Source: Streptomyces griseorubiginosus
GTDB lineage: Bacteria > Actinomycetota > Actinomycetes > Streptomycetales > Streptomycetaceae
Length of the DNA stretch: 32,435 nt
NCBI RefSeq assembly: GCF_017614965.1
Contig: NZ_WVUG01000072.1
Span: 1 to 32,435, forward strand
Direction of reading: 5' to 3'
Below, in pieces: positions 15,738 through 23,453 of this stretch. The notes beneath the pieces were generated by a model. It saw nothing but the letters and a program-made list of their open reading frames with translations, ran no database searches and was not told the origin of the DNA. How positions within the stretch are numbered: position 1 is the stretch's first letter; every line of letters begins with the position of its first letter. Position numbers and translations under genes: made by a program.

Positions 15738-17777
15738 ATGGCACCCCACCCCGAAGCCGCCGCTCTGCTGGCCCGTTCGCATCGGCTCGGCTCCGATCCC
15801 CGTAACACCAACTACGCCGGCGGAAACGCCTCGGCGAAGGGCACCGAGACCGATCCCGTGACCGGTGGTGACGTCGAGTTGATGTGGGTCAAGGGGTCCG
15901 GTGGTGACCTCGGGACGCTGACGGAGGCCGGACTGGCCGTCCTGCGGCTCGACCGGTTGCGGGCACTCAAGGGGGTGTACCCGGGCGTGGAGCGCGAGGA
16001 CGAGATGGTCGCCGCGTTCGACTACTGCCTGCACGGCAAGGGCGGTGCCGCTCCCTCCATCGACACGGCCATGCACGGGCTCGTCGAGGCCGCGCACGTC
16101 GACCATCTGCACCCCGACTCCGGGATCGCGCTGGCCTGCGCCGCCGACGGGGAGAAGCTGACCGCGGAGTGTTTCGGGGACAGTGTGGTGTGGGTGCCGT
16201 GGCGGCGGCCCGGGTTCCAGCTGGGCCTGGACATCGCGGCCGTGAAGGAGGCCAACCCGCAGGCCATCGGCTGCGTGCTCGGCGGACACGGGATCACGGC
16301 GTGGGGAGAGACCTCCGAGGAGTGCGAGCGCAACTCGCTGCACATCATCCGGACCGCGGAGGCGTTCCTGGCGGAGCGCGGCAGGCCTGAGCCGTTCGGG
16401 CCGGTGATCGAGGGCTACGAGGCGCTGCCCGACGACGAGCGCCGGGAGCGGGCCGCCGCGCTGGCGCCGTACGTCCGGGCCCTCGCTTCCCGGGACAAGC
16501 CGCAGGTCGGGCACTTCACCGACGCGGACGTCGTGCTCGACTTCGTCGCGCGGGCCGAGCATCCGCGGCTGGCCGCGCTGGGTACCTCGTGCCCGGACCA
16601 CTTCCTTCGGACGAAGGTACGGCCGCTCGTCCTCGACCTGCCGCCCAGCGCGCCGCTGGAGGAGGCCGTCGCCCGCCTCAAGGAGCTGCACGCCGAGTAC
16701 CGCGAGGAGTACGCGGCCTACTACCAGCGGCACGCGCTGCCCGACTCCCCCGCGATGCGGGGCGCGGACCCGGCGATCGTGCTGGTGCCGGGGGTGGGCA
16801 TGTTCTCGTTCGGCAAGGACAAGCAGACCGCGCGCGTGGCCGGCGAGTTCTACGTCAACGCCATCAACGTGATGCGGGGCGCCGAGGCGGTGTCGACGTA
16901 CGCGCCGATCGAGGAGTCGGAGAAGTTCCGCATCGAGTACTGGGCGCTGGAGGAGGCCAAGCTCCAGCGGATGCCGAGGCCCAAGCCGCTGGCGACGCGG
17001 GTGGCGCTGGTGACGGGGGCCGGCAGCGGGATCGGGAAGGCGATCGCCGAGCGGCTGGTCGGTGAGGGCGCCTGTGTCGTCGTCGCCGATCTGAACGCCG
17101 AGAACGCGGCCGCCGTGGCCGAGGAGCTGGGCGGATCGGACAAGGCCGTCGCCGTGACCGTAGACGTGACGTCCGAGGAGCAGATCGCGGAGGCGTTCAA
17201 GGCGGCCGTGCTCGCGTTCGGCGGGGTCGACCTGGTCGTCAACAACGCGGGCATCTCGATCTCCAAGCCGCTGCTGGAGACCTCGGCGAGGGACTGGGAC
17301 CTGCAGCACGACATCATGGCCCGCGGTTCCTTCCTCGTCTCGCGCGAGGCGGCCCGGGTGATGATCGCGCAGGAGCTGGGGGGCGACATCGTCTACATCG
17401 CCTCCAAGAACGCCGTCTTCGCCGGTCCCAACAACATCGCCTACTCCGCCACCAAGGCCGACCAGGCCCATCAGGTGCGGCTGCTGGCCGCCGAGCTGGG
17501 TGAGCACGGCATCCGCGTCAACGGGGTCAACCCGGACGGTGTGGTGCGCGGATCCGGGATCTTCGCGGGCGGCTGGGGCGCGCAGCGCGCGGCCGTGTAC
17601 GGGGTGCCGGAGGAGAAGCTGGGCGAGTTCTACGCGCAGCGGACCATCCTCAAGCGTGAGGTGCTGCCCGAGCACGTCGCGAACGCCGTGTTCGCGCTGA
17701 CCGGCGGAGAGCTGACGCACACCACCGGCCTGCACGTCCCGGTCGACGCCGGCGTCGCGGCCGCGTTCCTGCGATGA
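15738..17777 (+). CDS. rhaEW: bifunctional rhamnulose-1-phosphate aldolase / L-lactaldehyde dehydrogenase
   Basis: This 679-residue fusion splits L-rhamnulose-1-phosphate into DHAP and L-lactaldehyde and oxidises the lactaldehyde to L-lactate, keeping the reactive aldehyde inside one protein. The N-terminal class II aldolase domain (about 1-420) has metal ligands in HVDHLHPD (His120, His123, His125) and a later GGHGITAWG. The C-terminal short-chain dehydrogenase (about 420-679) has TGAGSGIG at 426-433, NNAGIS, Ser556, and the Tyr569/Lys573 pair of YSATK. The architecture is that of the known RhaEW (YuxG-type) fusion. GGAAGAG precedes the ATG. The stop overlaps the rhaB start as ATGA. The product lactate is handled by the lutABC genes downstream. 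Confidence 0.94.
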   Translation: MAPHPEAAALLARSHRLGSDPRNTNYAGGNASAKGTETDPVTGGDVELMWVKGSGGDLGTLTEAGLAVLRLDRLRALKGVYPGVEREDEMVAAFDYCLHGKGGAAPSIDTAMHGLVEAAHVDHLHPDSGIALACAADGEKLTAECFGDSVVWVPWRRPGFQLGLDIAAVKEANPQAIGCVLGGHGITAWGETSEECERNSLHIIRTAEAFLAERGRPEPFGPVIEGYEALPDDERRERAAALAPYVRALASRDKPQVGHFTDADVVLDFVARAEHPRLAALGTSCPDHFLRTKVRPLVLDLPPSAPLEEAVARLKELHAEYREEYAAYYQRHALPDSPAMRGADPAIVLVPGVGMFSFGKDKQTARVAGEFYVNAINVMRGAEAVSTYAPIEESEKFRIEYWALEEAKLQRMPRPKPLATRVALVTGAGSGIGKAIAERLVGEGACVVVADLNAENAAAVAEELGGSDKAVAVTVDVTSEEQIAEAFKAAVLAFGGVDLVVNNAGISISKPLLETSARDWDLQHDIMARGSFLVSREAARVMIAQELGGDIVYIASKNAVFAGPNNIAYSATKADQAHQVRLLAAELGEHGIRVNGVNPDGVVRGSGIFAGGWGAQRAAVYGVPEEKLGEFYAQRTILKREVLPEHVANAVFALTGGELTHTTGLHVPVDAGVAAAFLR

Positions 17778-19222
17778 GCGGCGCGGTGAAGTCGTACGCC
17801 GCGGTCGACCTCGGCGCGTCCAGCGGGCGTGTCATGGTCGGCAGTGTCGGCCCCGACAGCCTGGAGCTGTCCGAGGCGCACCGGTTCGTGAACCGGCCGG
17901 TGCGCGTTCCGGAGGGGCTGCGCTGGGACGTGCTCGCGCTGTACGGGGGTGTGCTGGACGGCCTCAGGGCTGCCGGGCAGGTCGACTCGGTCGGCATCGA
18001 CAGCTGGGCCGTGGACTACGGGCTGCTGGACGCCGACGGGGCGCTGCTGGGCAACCCGGTGCACTACCGGGACTCCCGCACCGAGGGTGTCGCGGAGAAG
18101 GTGTGGGCGACCCTGCCCGCCGAGCGGTTGTACGCGGCGACCGGGTTGCAGTACGCGCCCTTCAACACGCTGTACCAGTTGGTCGCGGCCCGGGATTCCG
18201 CCCAACTCGCGGCCGCTCGGCGCCTGTTGCTCATTCCCGATCTGCTGTCGTACTGGTTGACCGGCGAGCAGGGCACCGAGCTGACCAACGCCTCGACGAC
18301 CCAGCTGATCGACCCCCGCACGCGCGGGTGGTCGTACGACGTCGCCTCCCGGCTGGGCGTCGACCTCGGGCTGTTCGCGCCGCTGCGGCAGCCCGGCGAT
18401 CCGGCGGGTGTGCTGCGGGCGGAGGTGCTGGAGGAGACGGGGCTCACGGGTCCGGTGCCGGTGACGACGGTCGGCTCGCACGACACGGCGTCCGCGGTGG
18501 CCGCGGTGCCGGCGGACGGGGAGCGGTTCGCGTACATCTGCACCGGGACCTGGTCGCTGGCGGGGCTCGAGCTGGACGCGCCCGTGCTGGGCGAGGAGAG
18601 CCGGGCGGCCAACTTCACCAATGAGCTCGGGCTGGACGGCACGGTCCGCTATCTGCGGAACATCATGGGGCTGTGGCTGCTGCAGGAGTGCGTACGGGCC
18701 TGGGGCGAGCCGGAGTTGGGCGGGCTGCTGCTGGAGGCGGCCAAGGTGCCCGCGCTGCGGTCGGTGGTGGACGCGGGGGACGCGGCGTTCCTGGCGCCGG
18801 GCCGGATGCCGGAGCGGATCGCCGAGGCGTGCCGCGCCTCGGGGCAGCCGGTTCCGGGGACGCCCGCCGAGATCACCCGGTGCATCCTCGACTCGCTCGC
18901 CCTCGCGCACCGCAGGGCGGTCGAGGACGCGCAGCGGCTGGCGGGTCACCCGGTCGACGTCGTGCACGTGGTCGGGGGCGGCACCCGGAACGCGCTGCTG
19001 TGCCAGCTGACCGCCGACGCCTGCGGGCTGCCCGTGGTGGCGGGCCCGACGGAGGCGGCGGCGCTGGGGAACGTGCTGGTCCAGGCCCGGGCCCACGGTC
19101 TCGTCGGCGATCTCGCGAGCGGGCGGCGGCTGCTCACCCGTACCCAGCCGCTCACCCGGTACGAGCCGCGGGGCGACACGGCGCCGTGGCGGGAGGCGCA
19201 GACCCGGCTCGCCGACCGGTGA
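17774..19222 (+). CDS. rhaB: rhamnulokinase
   Basis: RhaB phosphorylates L-rhamnulose at O1 with ATP. The 482-residue protein has the FGGY kinase marks of rhamnulokinases: the phosphate-1 loop VDLGASSGRV (about 11-20), the DSWAVDYGLLD substrate segment, GSHDTASAV, the ICTGTWSLAG adenosine-side motif near 256-265 and VGGGTRNALLCQLTAD near 399-414 followed by AGPTEAAALGN. Length and motif order are normal and no residues appear missing. Its ATG overlaps the rhaEW stop, so the two are translated together, with fixed dosage of kinase and aldolase. A 72-bp gap with a promoter-like sequence separates it from lutA. Confidence 0.94.
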   Translation: MSGAVKSYAAVDLGASSGRVMVGSVGPDSLELSEAHRFVNRPVRVPEGLRWDVLALYGGVLDGLRAAGQVDSVGIDSWAVDYGLLDADGALLGNPVHYRDSRTEGVAEKVWATLPAERLYAATGLQYAPFNTLYQLVAARDSAQLAAARRLLLIPDLLSYWLTGEQGTELTNASTTQLIDPRTRGWSYDVASRLGVDLGLFAPLRQPGDPAGVLRAEVLEETGLTGPVPVTTVGSHDTASAVAAVPADGERFAYICTGTWSLAGLELDAPVLGEESRAANFTNELGLDGTVRYLRNIMGLWLLQECVRAWGEPELGGLLLEAAKVPALRSVVDAGDAAFLAPGRMPERIAEACRASGQPVPGTPAEITRCILDSLALAHRRAVEDAQRLAGHPVDVVHVVGGGTRNALLCQLTADACGLPVVAGPTEAAALGNVLVQARAHGLVGDLASGRRLLTRTQPLTRYEPRGDTAPWREAQTRLADR

Positions 19223-19253
19223 ACGGGGTCTCCCCCGCGACCGCCGGGCCGAC

Positions 19254-19282
19254 TACTCTGCACTCATCCGATGATCGATTCA
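19254..19282 (+). promoter_or_regulatory. candidate lutABC promoter with degenerate RhaR site
   Basis: TACTCT (19254-19259) is a good -10 box; no clear -35 is seen. Then comes TGATCGATTCA (19272-19282), which equals the rhaI operator with one base missing from the left arm. It lies at the expected start site, like the other operators. It could allow partial rhamnose control of lactate oxidation or be a decayed site. Confidence 0.4.
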
Positions 19283-19294
19283 CAAGGAGCCGCG

Positions 19295-20050
19295 ATGCGT
19301 GTCGCTCTGTTCCTGACCTGCGTCAACGACACGCTGTATCCGGACACCGGGCGCGCCGTGGTGAAACTGCTGACCAGGCTGGGCGTCGAGGTCGACTTCC
19401 CGATGGCCCAGACCTGCTGCGGGCAGGCGCACTACAACACCGGCTACCGGCATGAGGCCGAGCCTCTTGCCCGGCATTTCTCCGATGTCTTCGGGGAGTA
19501 CGAGGCGATCGTCACGCCGTCCGGGTCGTGCGGGGCGATGGTGCGGGAGCTGTATCCGCGGATGGGTGAGCGGGCCCGGGCCGAGGGGCGGGGGGACACC
19601 CTCGCCGCGACGCTGGCGCCGGTGGTGCCGAAGACGTACGAGCTGACGGAGTTCCTGGTGGACGTGCTGGGGGTGACGGACGTCGGGGCGTACTACCCGC
19701 ACACGGTGACCTACCACCCCACCTGCCACGGGCTGCGTGGGCTGGGCCTCGGCGACCGGCCCCGGCGACTGCTGAAGGCCGTGAAGGGGCTGGAGTTGGT
19801 CGAACTGCCCGATGCCGATGAGTGCTGCGGCTTCGGCGGCACCTTCGCGTTGAAGAACTCCGACGTCTCCACGGCGATGGGTGTCGACAAGGTGCGCAAC
19901 GCCGAGTCGACCGGCGCCGAGGTGCTGTGCGCGGCCGACAACTCGTGTCTGATGCACATCGGCGGGACCATGAGCCGGCTCGAGGTGGGGATGAGACCGG
20001 TGCACATCGCGGAGATCCTGGCGAGCACGGAGGAGGAGCCGGCCGTATGA
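19295..20050 (+). CDS. lutA: L-lactate oxidation complex subunit LutA
   Basis: LutA is part of the LutABC iron-sulfur complex that oxidises L-lactate to pyruvate. The 251-residue protein has the two CCG-domain motifs (Cys41-Cys42-Gly in QTCCGQAH and Cys177-Cys178-Gly in DECCGFGG), with additional Cys9 and Cys144 positioned to bind a cluster or substrate. The ATG at 19295 has AAGGAG five bases upstream; the frame extended to 19271 is rejected. The stop overlaps the lutB start (ATGA). Location directly after the rhaI-rhaEW-rhaB operon suggests that it removes the L-lactate made by the RhaW domain. Glycolate oxidase subunits share the CCG domain but lack this ABC gene order. Confidence 0.92.
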   Translation: MRVALFLTCVNDTLYPDTGRAVVKLLTRLGVEVDFPMAQTCCGQAHYNTGYRHEAEPLARHFSDVFGEYEAIVTPSGSCGAMVRELYPRMGERARAEGRGDTLAATLAPVVPKTYELTEFLVDVLGVTDVGAYYPHTVTYHPTCHGLRGLGLGDRPRRLLKAVKGLELVELPDADECCGFGGTFALKNSDVSTAMGVDKVRNAESTGAEVLCAADNSCLMHIGGTMSRLEVGMRPVHIAEILASTEEEPAV

Positions 20051-21534
20051 GCGGGACCTATCTGGGAATGCCGGCCTTTCCCGAGGCCGCGCACGAAGCG
20101 GTGGGCAACCAGACCCTGCGCGGGAATCTGCGCCACGCCACGCACACCATCCGCGCCAAGCGGGCCAAGGCGGTCGCGGAGGTGTCCGACTGGGCGCTCC
20201 TGCGGGAGGCGGGCAAGCGGATCAAAGACCATACGCTGCGGCATCTCGACCGGTATCTGGTGCAGTTGGAGGAGTCGGTCACGGCCGCGGGCGGCACCGT
20301 CCACTGGGCCGCCGACGCCGACGAGGCCAACCGGATCGTCGCCCGGCTGGTGAAGGAGACCGGCGAGTCGGAGGTCGTCAAGGTCAAGTCGATGGCCACG
20401 CAGGAGATCGGGCTCAACGAGGCCCTGGAGGCGGAGGGCATCCGGGCCTACGAGACCGATCTCGCCGAGCTGATCGTGCAGTTGGGCAAGGACCGGCCCT
20501 CGCACATCCTCGTCCCGGCCATCCACCGCAACCGGGGCGAGATCCGGGACATCTTCCGCGAGGAGATGGGCGAGTGGGGCCGCCCGGCCCCCGAGGGCCT
20601 GACCGACACGCCCGCCGAACTCGCCGAGGCCGCCCGGCTGCATCTGCGCGAGAAGTTCCTGCGGGCCAAGGTCGGCATCTCCGGCGCCAACTTCATGATC
20701 GCCGAGACCGGCACGCTGGTGGTCGTGGAGTCCGAGGGCAACGGGCGCATGTGCCTGACCCTGCCGCAGACGCTGATCTCGGTCGTCGGCATCGAGAAGA
20801 TCCTGCCCACCTGGCGGGATCTGGAGGTGTTCCTGCAGACGCTGCCCCGCTCCTCGACGGCCGAGCGCATGAACCCGTACACCTCGATGTGGACCGGCAC
20901 GACGGACTCCGAGACGGCCGACGGGCCGCGGACCTTCCACCTGGTGCTGCTCGACAACGGCCGCACCGACACCCTCGCCGACGAGGTCGGCCGCCAGGCG
21001 CTGCGCTGCATCCGCTGCTCGGCCTGCCTCAACGTCTGCCCGGTCTACGAACGGGCCGGCGGGCATGCCTACGGCTCGGTCTACCCGGGCCCCATCGGCG
21101 CCATCCTCAGCCCCCAACTGAGGGGCACGGCAAGCGAGATCGACGCCTCGCTGCCGTACGCGTCGTCGCTGTGCGGCGCCTGCTACGAGGTGTGCCCGGT
21201 CGCGATCGACATCCCGGAGGTGCTGGTGCATCTGCGGGAGCGGGTGGTGGAGGGCGGTCCGGCGGTACGGCAGGGCAACAAGGTGGTGCTCAAGCCGGCG
21301 AAGGGACATGCCGCCGAGCGGGCCGCCATGCGGGCCGCCCGCTGGGCGTTCACCCACCCCGGCGCCCTGCGCGGCGGCCAGCGGCTCGCCTCCCGCACCC
21401 GCCGGCTGCATCCGCGGACCCTGCCCGGACCGGGCAGGGCGTGGAGCGGCAGCCGGGATCTGCCGGCCCTCCCGGCGGAGCCGTTCCGGGACTGGTGGCA
21501 GCGCACAGGCGGTGGAAAGGGCGGTGCCAAGTGA
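20047..21534 (+). CDS. lutB: L-lactate oxidation complex subunit LutB
   Basis: The 495-residue iron-sulfur subunit has an N-terminal LUD domain (about 60-300; VVKVKSMATQEIGLNEALE and GISGANFMIAETGTL are typical) and two [4Fe-4S] motifs: C321-x2-C324-x2-C327-x3-C331 in CIRCSACLNVCP, and C376-x2-C379-x3-C383 in CGACYEVCP. A basic C-terminal extension of about 90 residues follows. It acts with LutA and LutC in cytoplasmic electron transfer from lactate. The ATG at 20047 overlaps the lutA stop, and the lutC GTG overlaps its stop as GTGA, so all three are translationally coupled. The longer upstream frame from 19822 lies inside lutA and is not real. Confidence 0.93.
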   Translation: MSGTYLGMPAFPEAAHEAVGNQTLRGNLRHATHTIRAKRAKAVAEVSDWALLREAGKRIKDHTLRHLDRYLVQLEESVTAAGGTVHWAADADEANRIVARLVKETGESEVVKVKSMATQEIGLNEALEAEGIRAYETDLAELIVQLGKDRPSHILVPAIHRNRGEIRDIFREEMGEWGRPAPEGLTDTPAELAEAARLHLREKFLRAKVGISGANFMIAETGTLVVVESEGNGRMCLTLPQTLISVVGIEKILPTWRDLEVFLQTLPRSSTAERMNPYTSMWTGTTDSETADGPRTFHLVLLDNGRTDTLADEVGRQALRCIRCSACLNVCPVYERAGGHAYGSVYPGPIGAILSPQLRGTASEIDASLPYASSLCGACYEVCPVAIDIPEVLVHLRERVVEGGPAVRQGNKVVLKPAKGHAAERAAMRAARWAFTHPGALRGGQRLASRTRRLHPRTLPGPGRAWSGSRDLPALPAEPFRDWWQRTGGGKGGAK

Positions 21535-22187
21535 GCAGCAGGGACAGGATCCTGGGCCGGGTGCGGCGCGCGCTGGCCGATGTGACACCGGACGAGCGGC
21601 CGTACGAAGAGGCCGTCGCCCGGGACTATCTGCGCGAGCACGGTGAGCGGAGTGTCGCCGAGACGGTCGATCTGCTGGCGGAGAACCTGGCGGACTACCG
21701 GGCGATCGTGCACCGGTGCGCTGCGGGCGAACTGGCGGCCCTGATCGGCCGGTTGCTCGCCGAGCGGGGTTCGAAGACGGTGGTGGTGCCCGCGGGGCTG
21801 GAGACGGAGTGGCTGTCGGGGGCCGAGGTCGAACGCATCGCGGATCTCGCCGACAGCACCCCGCACGAGCTCGACCGGGTCGGCAGCGTGGTCACGGCCT
21901 GCGCGCTCGCCGTCGCCGAGACCGGCACCATCGTCCTCGACGGCTCCCCCGACCAGGGCCGGCGCCGGATCACGCTGGTTCCCGACCATCACATCTGCGT
22001 CATCCGGGTGCCCGACCAGGTGGTCTCCTCCGTGCCCCAGGCCCTCGAACGCCTTGACCCGGCCCGCCCGTTGACGTGGATCTCCGGCCCGTCGGCCACC
22101 AGTGACATCGAGCTGGACCGGGTCGAGGGGGTGCACGGCCCGCGCACCCTCGAGGTCGTGCTCGTGAGCGAGGTGGCGGAGCCTTAG
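21531..22187 (+). CDS. lutC: L-lactate oxidation complex subunit LutC
   Basis: LutC is the small LUD-domain subunit of the lactate complex. With the GTG at 21531 it has 218 residues, normal for the family. It begins SSRDRILGRVRRAL and carries CALAVAETGTIVLDG (the conserved LUD segment), HHICVIRVPDQVV and SGPSATSDIELDRVEGVHGP near the C-terminus, all hallmarks of LutC. The start overlaps the lutB stop. It is the last gene of the rightward block; downstream are three 13-bp direct repeats and the convergent end of a hypothetical gene, with no obvious hairpin terminator. The much longer frame from 20574 is a shadow within lutB. Confidence 0.93.
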   Translation: MSSRDRILGRVRRALADVTPDERPYEEAVARDYLREHGERSVAETVDLLAENLADYRAIVHRCAAGELAALIGRLLAERGSKTVVVPAGLETEWLSGAEVERIADLADSTPHELDRVGSVVTACALAVAETGTIVLDGSPDQGRRRITLVPDHHICVIRVPDQVVSSVPQALERLDPARPLTWISGPSATSDIELDRVEGVHGPRTLEVVLVSEVAEP

Positions 22188-22190
22188 CGT

Positions 22191-22229
22191 CAGCAGTACG
22201 TCTCAGCAGTACGTCTCAGCAGTACGTCA
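22191..22229. repeat. three perfect 13-bp tandem repeats
   Basis: CAGCAGTACGTCT occurs at 22191, 22204 and 22217 (the last copy ends CA instead of CT). The third copy supplies the stop codon and last residues (YC) of the hypothetical gene on the minus strand. The array fills the 28-bp gap between the lutC stop and that gene. It looks like slippage. Confidence 0.9.
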
Positions 22230-22800
22230 TCGGGCAGCCGCGGCGCAGTGAGTGCTCGGCGGCACGCAGGTACAGGGCGACGTAGAACGCCGTGTCCAGG
22301 TCCTCGCTCCAGGGGCCCGGCCGGACCGCGGCCAGTTCCTTCGCCTCACCCTCGAGGAACCAGAACGTCAGGCCGAGGTTCCCGGGCTGCTGCGGCACCT
22401 CCGGCGGCAGTCCGATGACGTCCGACAACCGCCGGGCCAGGGCGAGCACCTGCGGCGCTCCCGCGATCACGGTCGTGTCGGTGTAGGCGGAGCCGATCGG
22501 CAGATGTATCTCCTCCTCCAGCGACACCGGCACCAGCACCGTCCACTCGCCGAGGGTCTCCTGCTCCCGGGGTGTCAGATGCGCGCGGCACAGCGCGGCG
22601 AACCCGTCCATGGGAGGGCTGATCTTCTCCTCGAACCAGGCATTCGGTTCCTCTTCCGCTACCGGCTCGTACCGCGGCAGTCCGCGCCGCTCCAACTCCT
22701 CGTTGAGCGCCGAGGCGACGGCTCCCCGGGCGCCCTCGTCCTCGCCCTCGTCGCCCTCGGCCCATTCCCGGGCGCCCACACTGACCAGATAGATACCCAT
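22216..22800 (-). CDS. hypothetical protein behind a DNA-damage-type promoter
   Basis: I do not recognise the family. The 194-residue protein begins MGIYLVSVGAREWAEGDEGE and is acidic, with no signal peptide or membrane segment. A central strand-rich part (WTVLVPVSLEEEIHLPI, TTVIAGAPQVLALARRL) and a later GNLGLTFWFLEGEA are the most structured stretches. It resembles lineage-specific streptomycete proteins with no assigned role. The ATG at 22800 has no ribosome site, but a TTGTCAGTGGC-N6-TACGTT promoter ends six bases upstream, so the mRNA is probably leaderless and the start is well supported. Induction by DNA damage is inferred from this promoter type. The extended frame to 22926 is therefore rejected. 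Confidence 0.8.
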   Translation of the reverse strand: MGIYLVSVGAREWAEGDEGEDEGARGAVASALNEELERRGLPRYEPVAEEEPNAWFEEKISPPMDGFAALCRAHLTPREQETLGEWTVLVPVSLEEEIHLPIGSAYTDTTVIAGAPQVLALARRLSDVIGLPPEVPQQPGNLGLTFWFLEGEAKELAAVRPGPWSEDLDTAFYVALYLRAAEHSLRRGCPMTYC

Positions 22801-22806
22801 GCCCGG

Positions 22807-22829
22807 AACGTAGCGCCCGCCACTGACAA
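22807..22829 (-). promoter_or_regulatory. RecA-NDp/PafBC-type DNA-damage promoter, leaderless
   Basis: On the minus strand TTGTCAGTGGC is followed by six bases and TACGTT, which fits the known actinobacterial damage-inducible consensus TTGTCAGTGGC-N6-TAnnnT exactly. The -10 ends six bases before ATG 22800, so transcription should begin at the start codon. Confidence 0.75.
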
Positions 22830-23020
22830 TCACGTGCGGGGCGGTGGGCGCCGAGGTACTGATCGTGACGCCCATCGGCGCACGCGGCGGACTCAGTACT
22901 GCGGACGACCGCCACGGCACCCGCACCCGGCTCGGCGCTGCGGACGGCGCTTTGGCGCCGCAGTACCGGGCCCGCTACAGCGGCGCCGACTTCGGCGTCC
23001 GCCCCTTACCCAAGCAGACC

Positions 23021-23434
23021 TGGTGAAGTCCGCCGCGGTCCGGTCGCGCCCCCGAAGGGGCGCGGGGAACTGCGCGACCGACCACGACCGCGCCGCGGAC
23101 GGCCGACAACGCATCCACCCCAGTGCTGGTGAAGTCCGCCGCGGTCCAGTCGCGCCCCCGAAGGGGCGCGGGGAACTGCGCGACCGACCACGACCGCGCC
23201 GCGGACGGCCGACAACGCATCCACCCCAGTGCTGGTGAAGTCCGCCGCGGTCCAGTCGCGCCCCCGAAGGGGCGCGGGGACCTGCGCGACCGGCCACGAC
23301 GGCGCCGCGGACGGCCGACAACGCATCCACCCCAGTGCTGGTGAAGTCCACCGCGGTCCAGTCGCGCCCCCGAAGGGGCGCGGGGAACTGCGCGACCGAC
23401 CACGACGGCGCCGCGGACGGCGGACGACGCATCC
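23021..23434. repeat. four tandem 106-bp repeats with hairpin cores
   Basis: Units start at 23021, 23127, 23233 and 23339, each beginning TGGTGAAGTCC, with only a few substitutions; the fourth loses similarity near 23434. Every unit has the hairpin GCGCCCC-CGAA-GGGGCGC (first at 23046-23063) followed by GGGGA and CTGCGCGACC. The core belongs to the intergenic hairpin family seen also at 7074. The surrounding gap (22801-23453) has no supported gene: 22830-23020 holds only an inverted repeat TACTGCGG/CCGCAGTA (22897-22904 and 22958-22965). Confidence 0.9.
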
Positions 23435-23453
23435 GGCACTTCCAGCGGAGCGC

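Noticed and set aside
15522..17735. Minus-strand frame of 737 codons opposite rhaEW
   Set aside because: RhaEW has full motifs in both domains; the antisense frame is rich in Arg/His/Gly/Gln with no known domain and arises from GC-rich third positions.
17630..19096. Minus-strand frame of 488 codons opposite rhaB
   Set aside because: Low-complexity antisense of a clearly recognised kinase.
3042..22187. Recent horizontal island
   Set aside because: Base composition and codon use match the flanks and there is no integrase, tRNA or attachment site.
22893..23432. Repeat-containing minus-strand frames in the 106-bp array
   Set aside because: Periodic proteins appear in several frames because the unit is hairpin DNA; there is no start signal and 106 is not a multiple of three, so each copy shifts frame.
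23021..23434. CRISPR array
   Set aside because: Units are 106 bp and directly adjoining, with no variable spacers and no cas genes.
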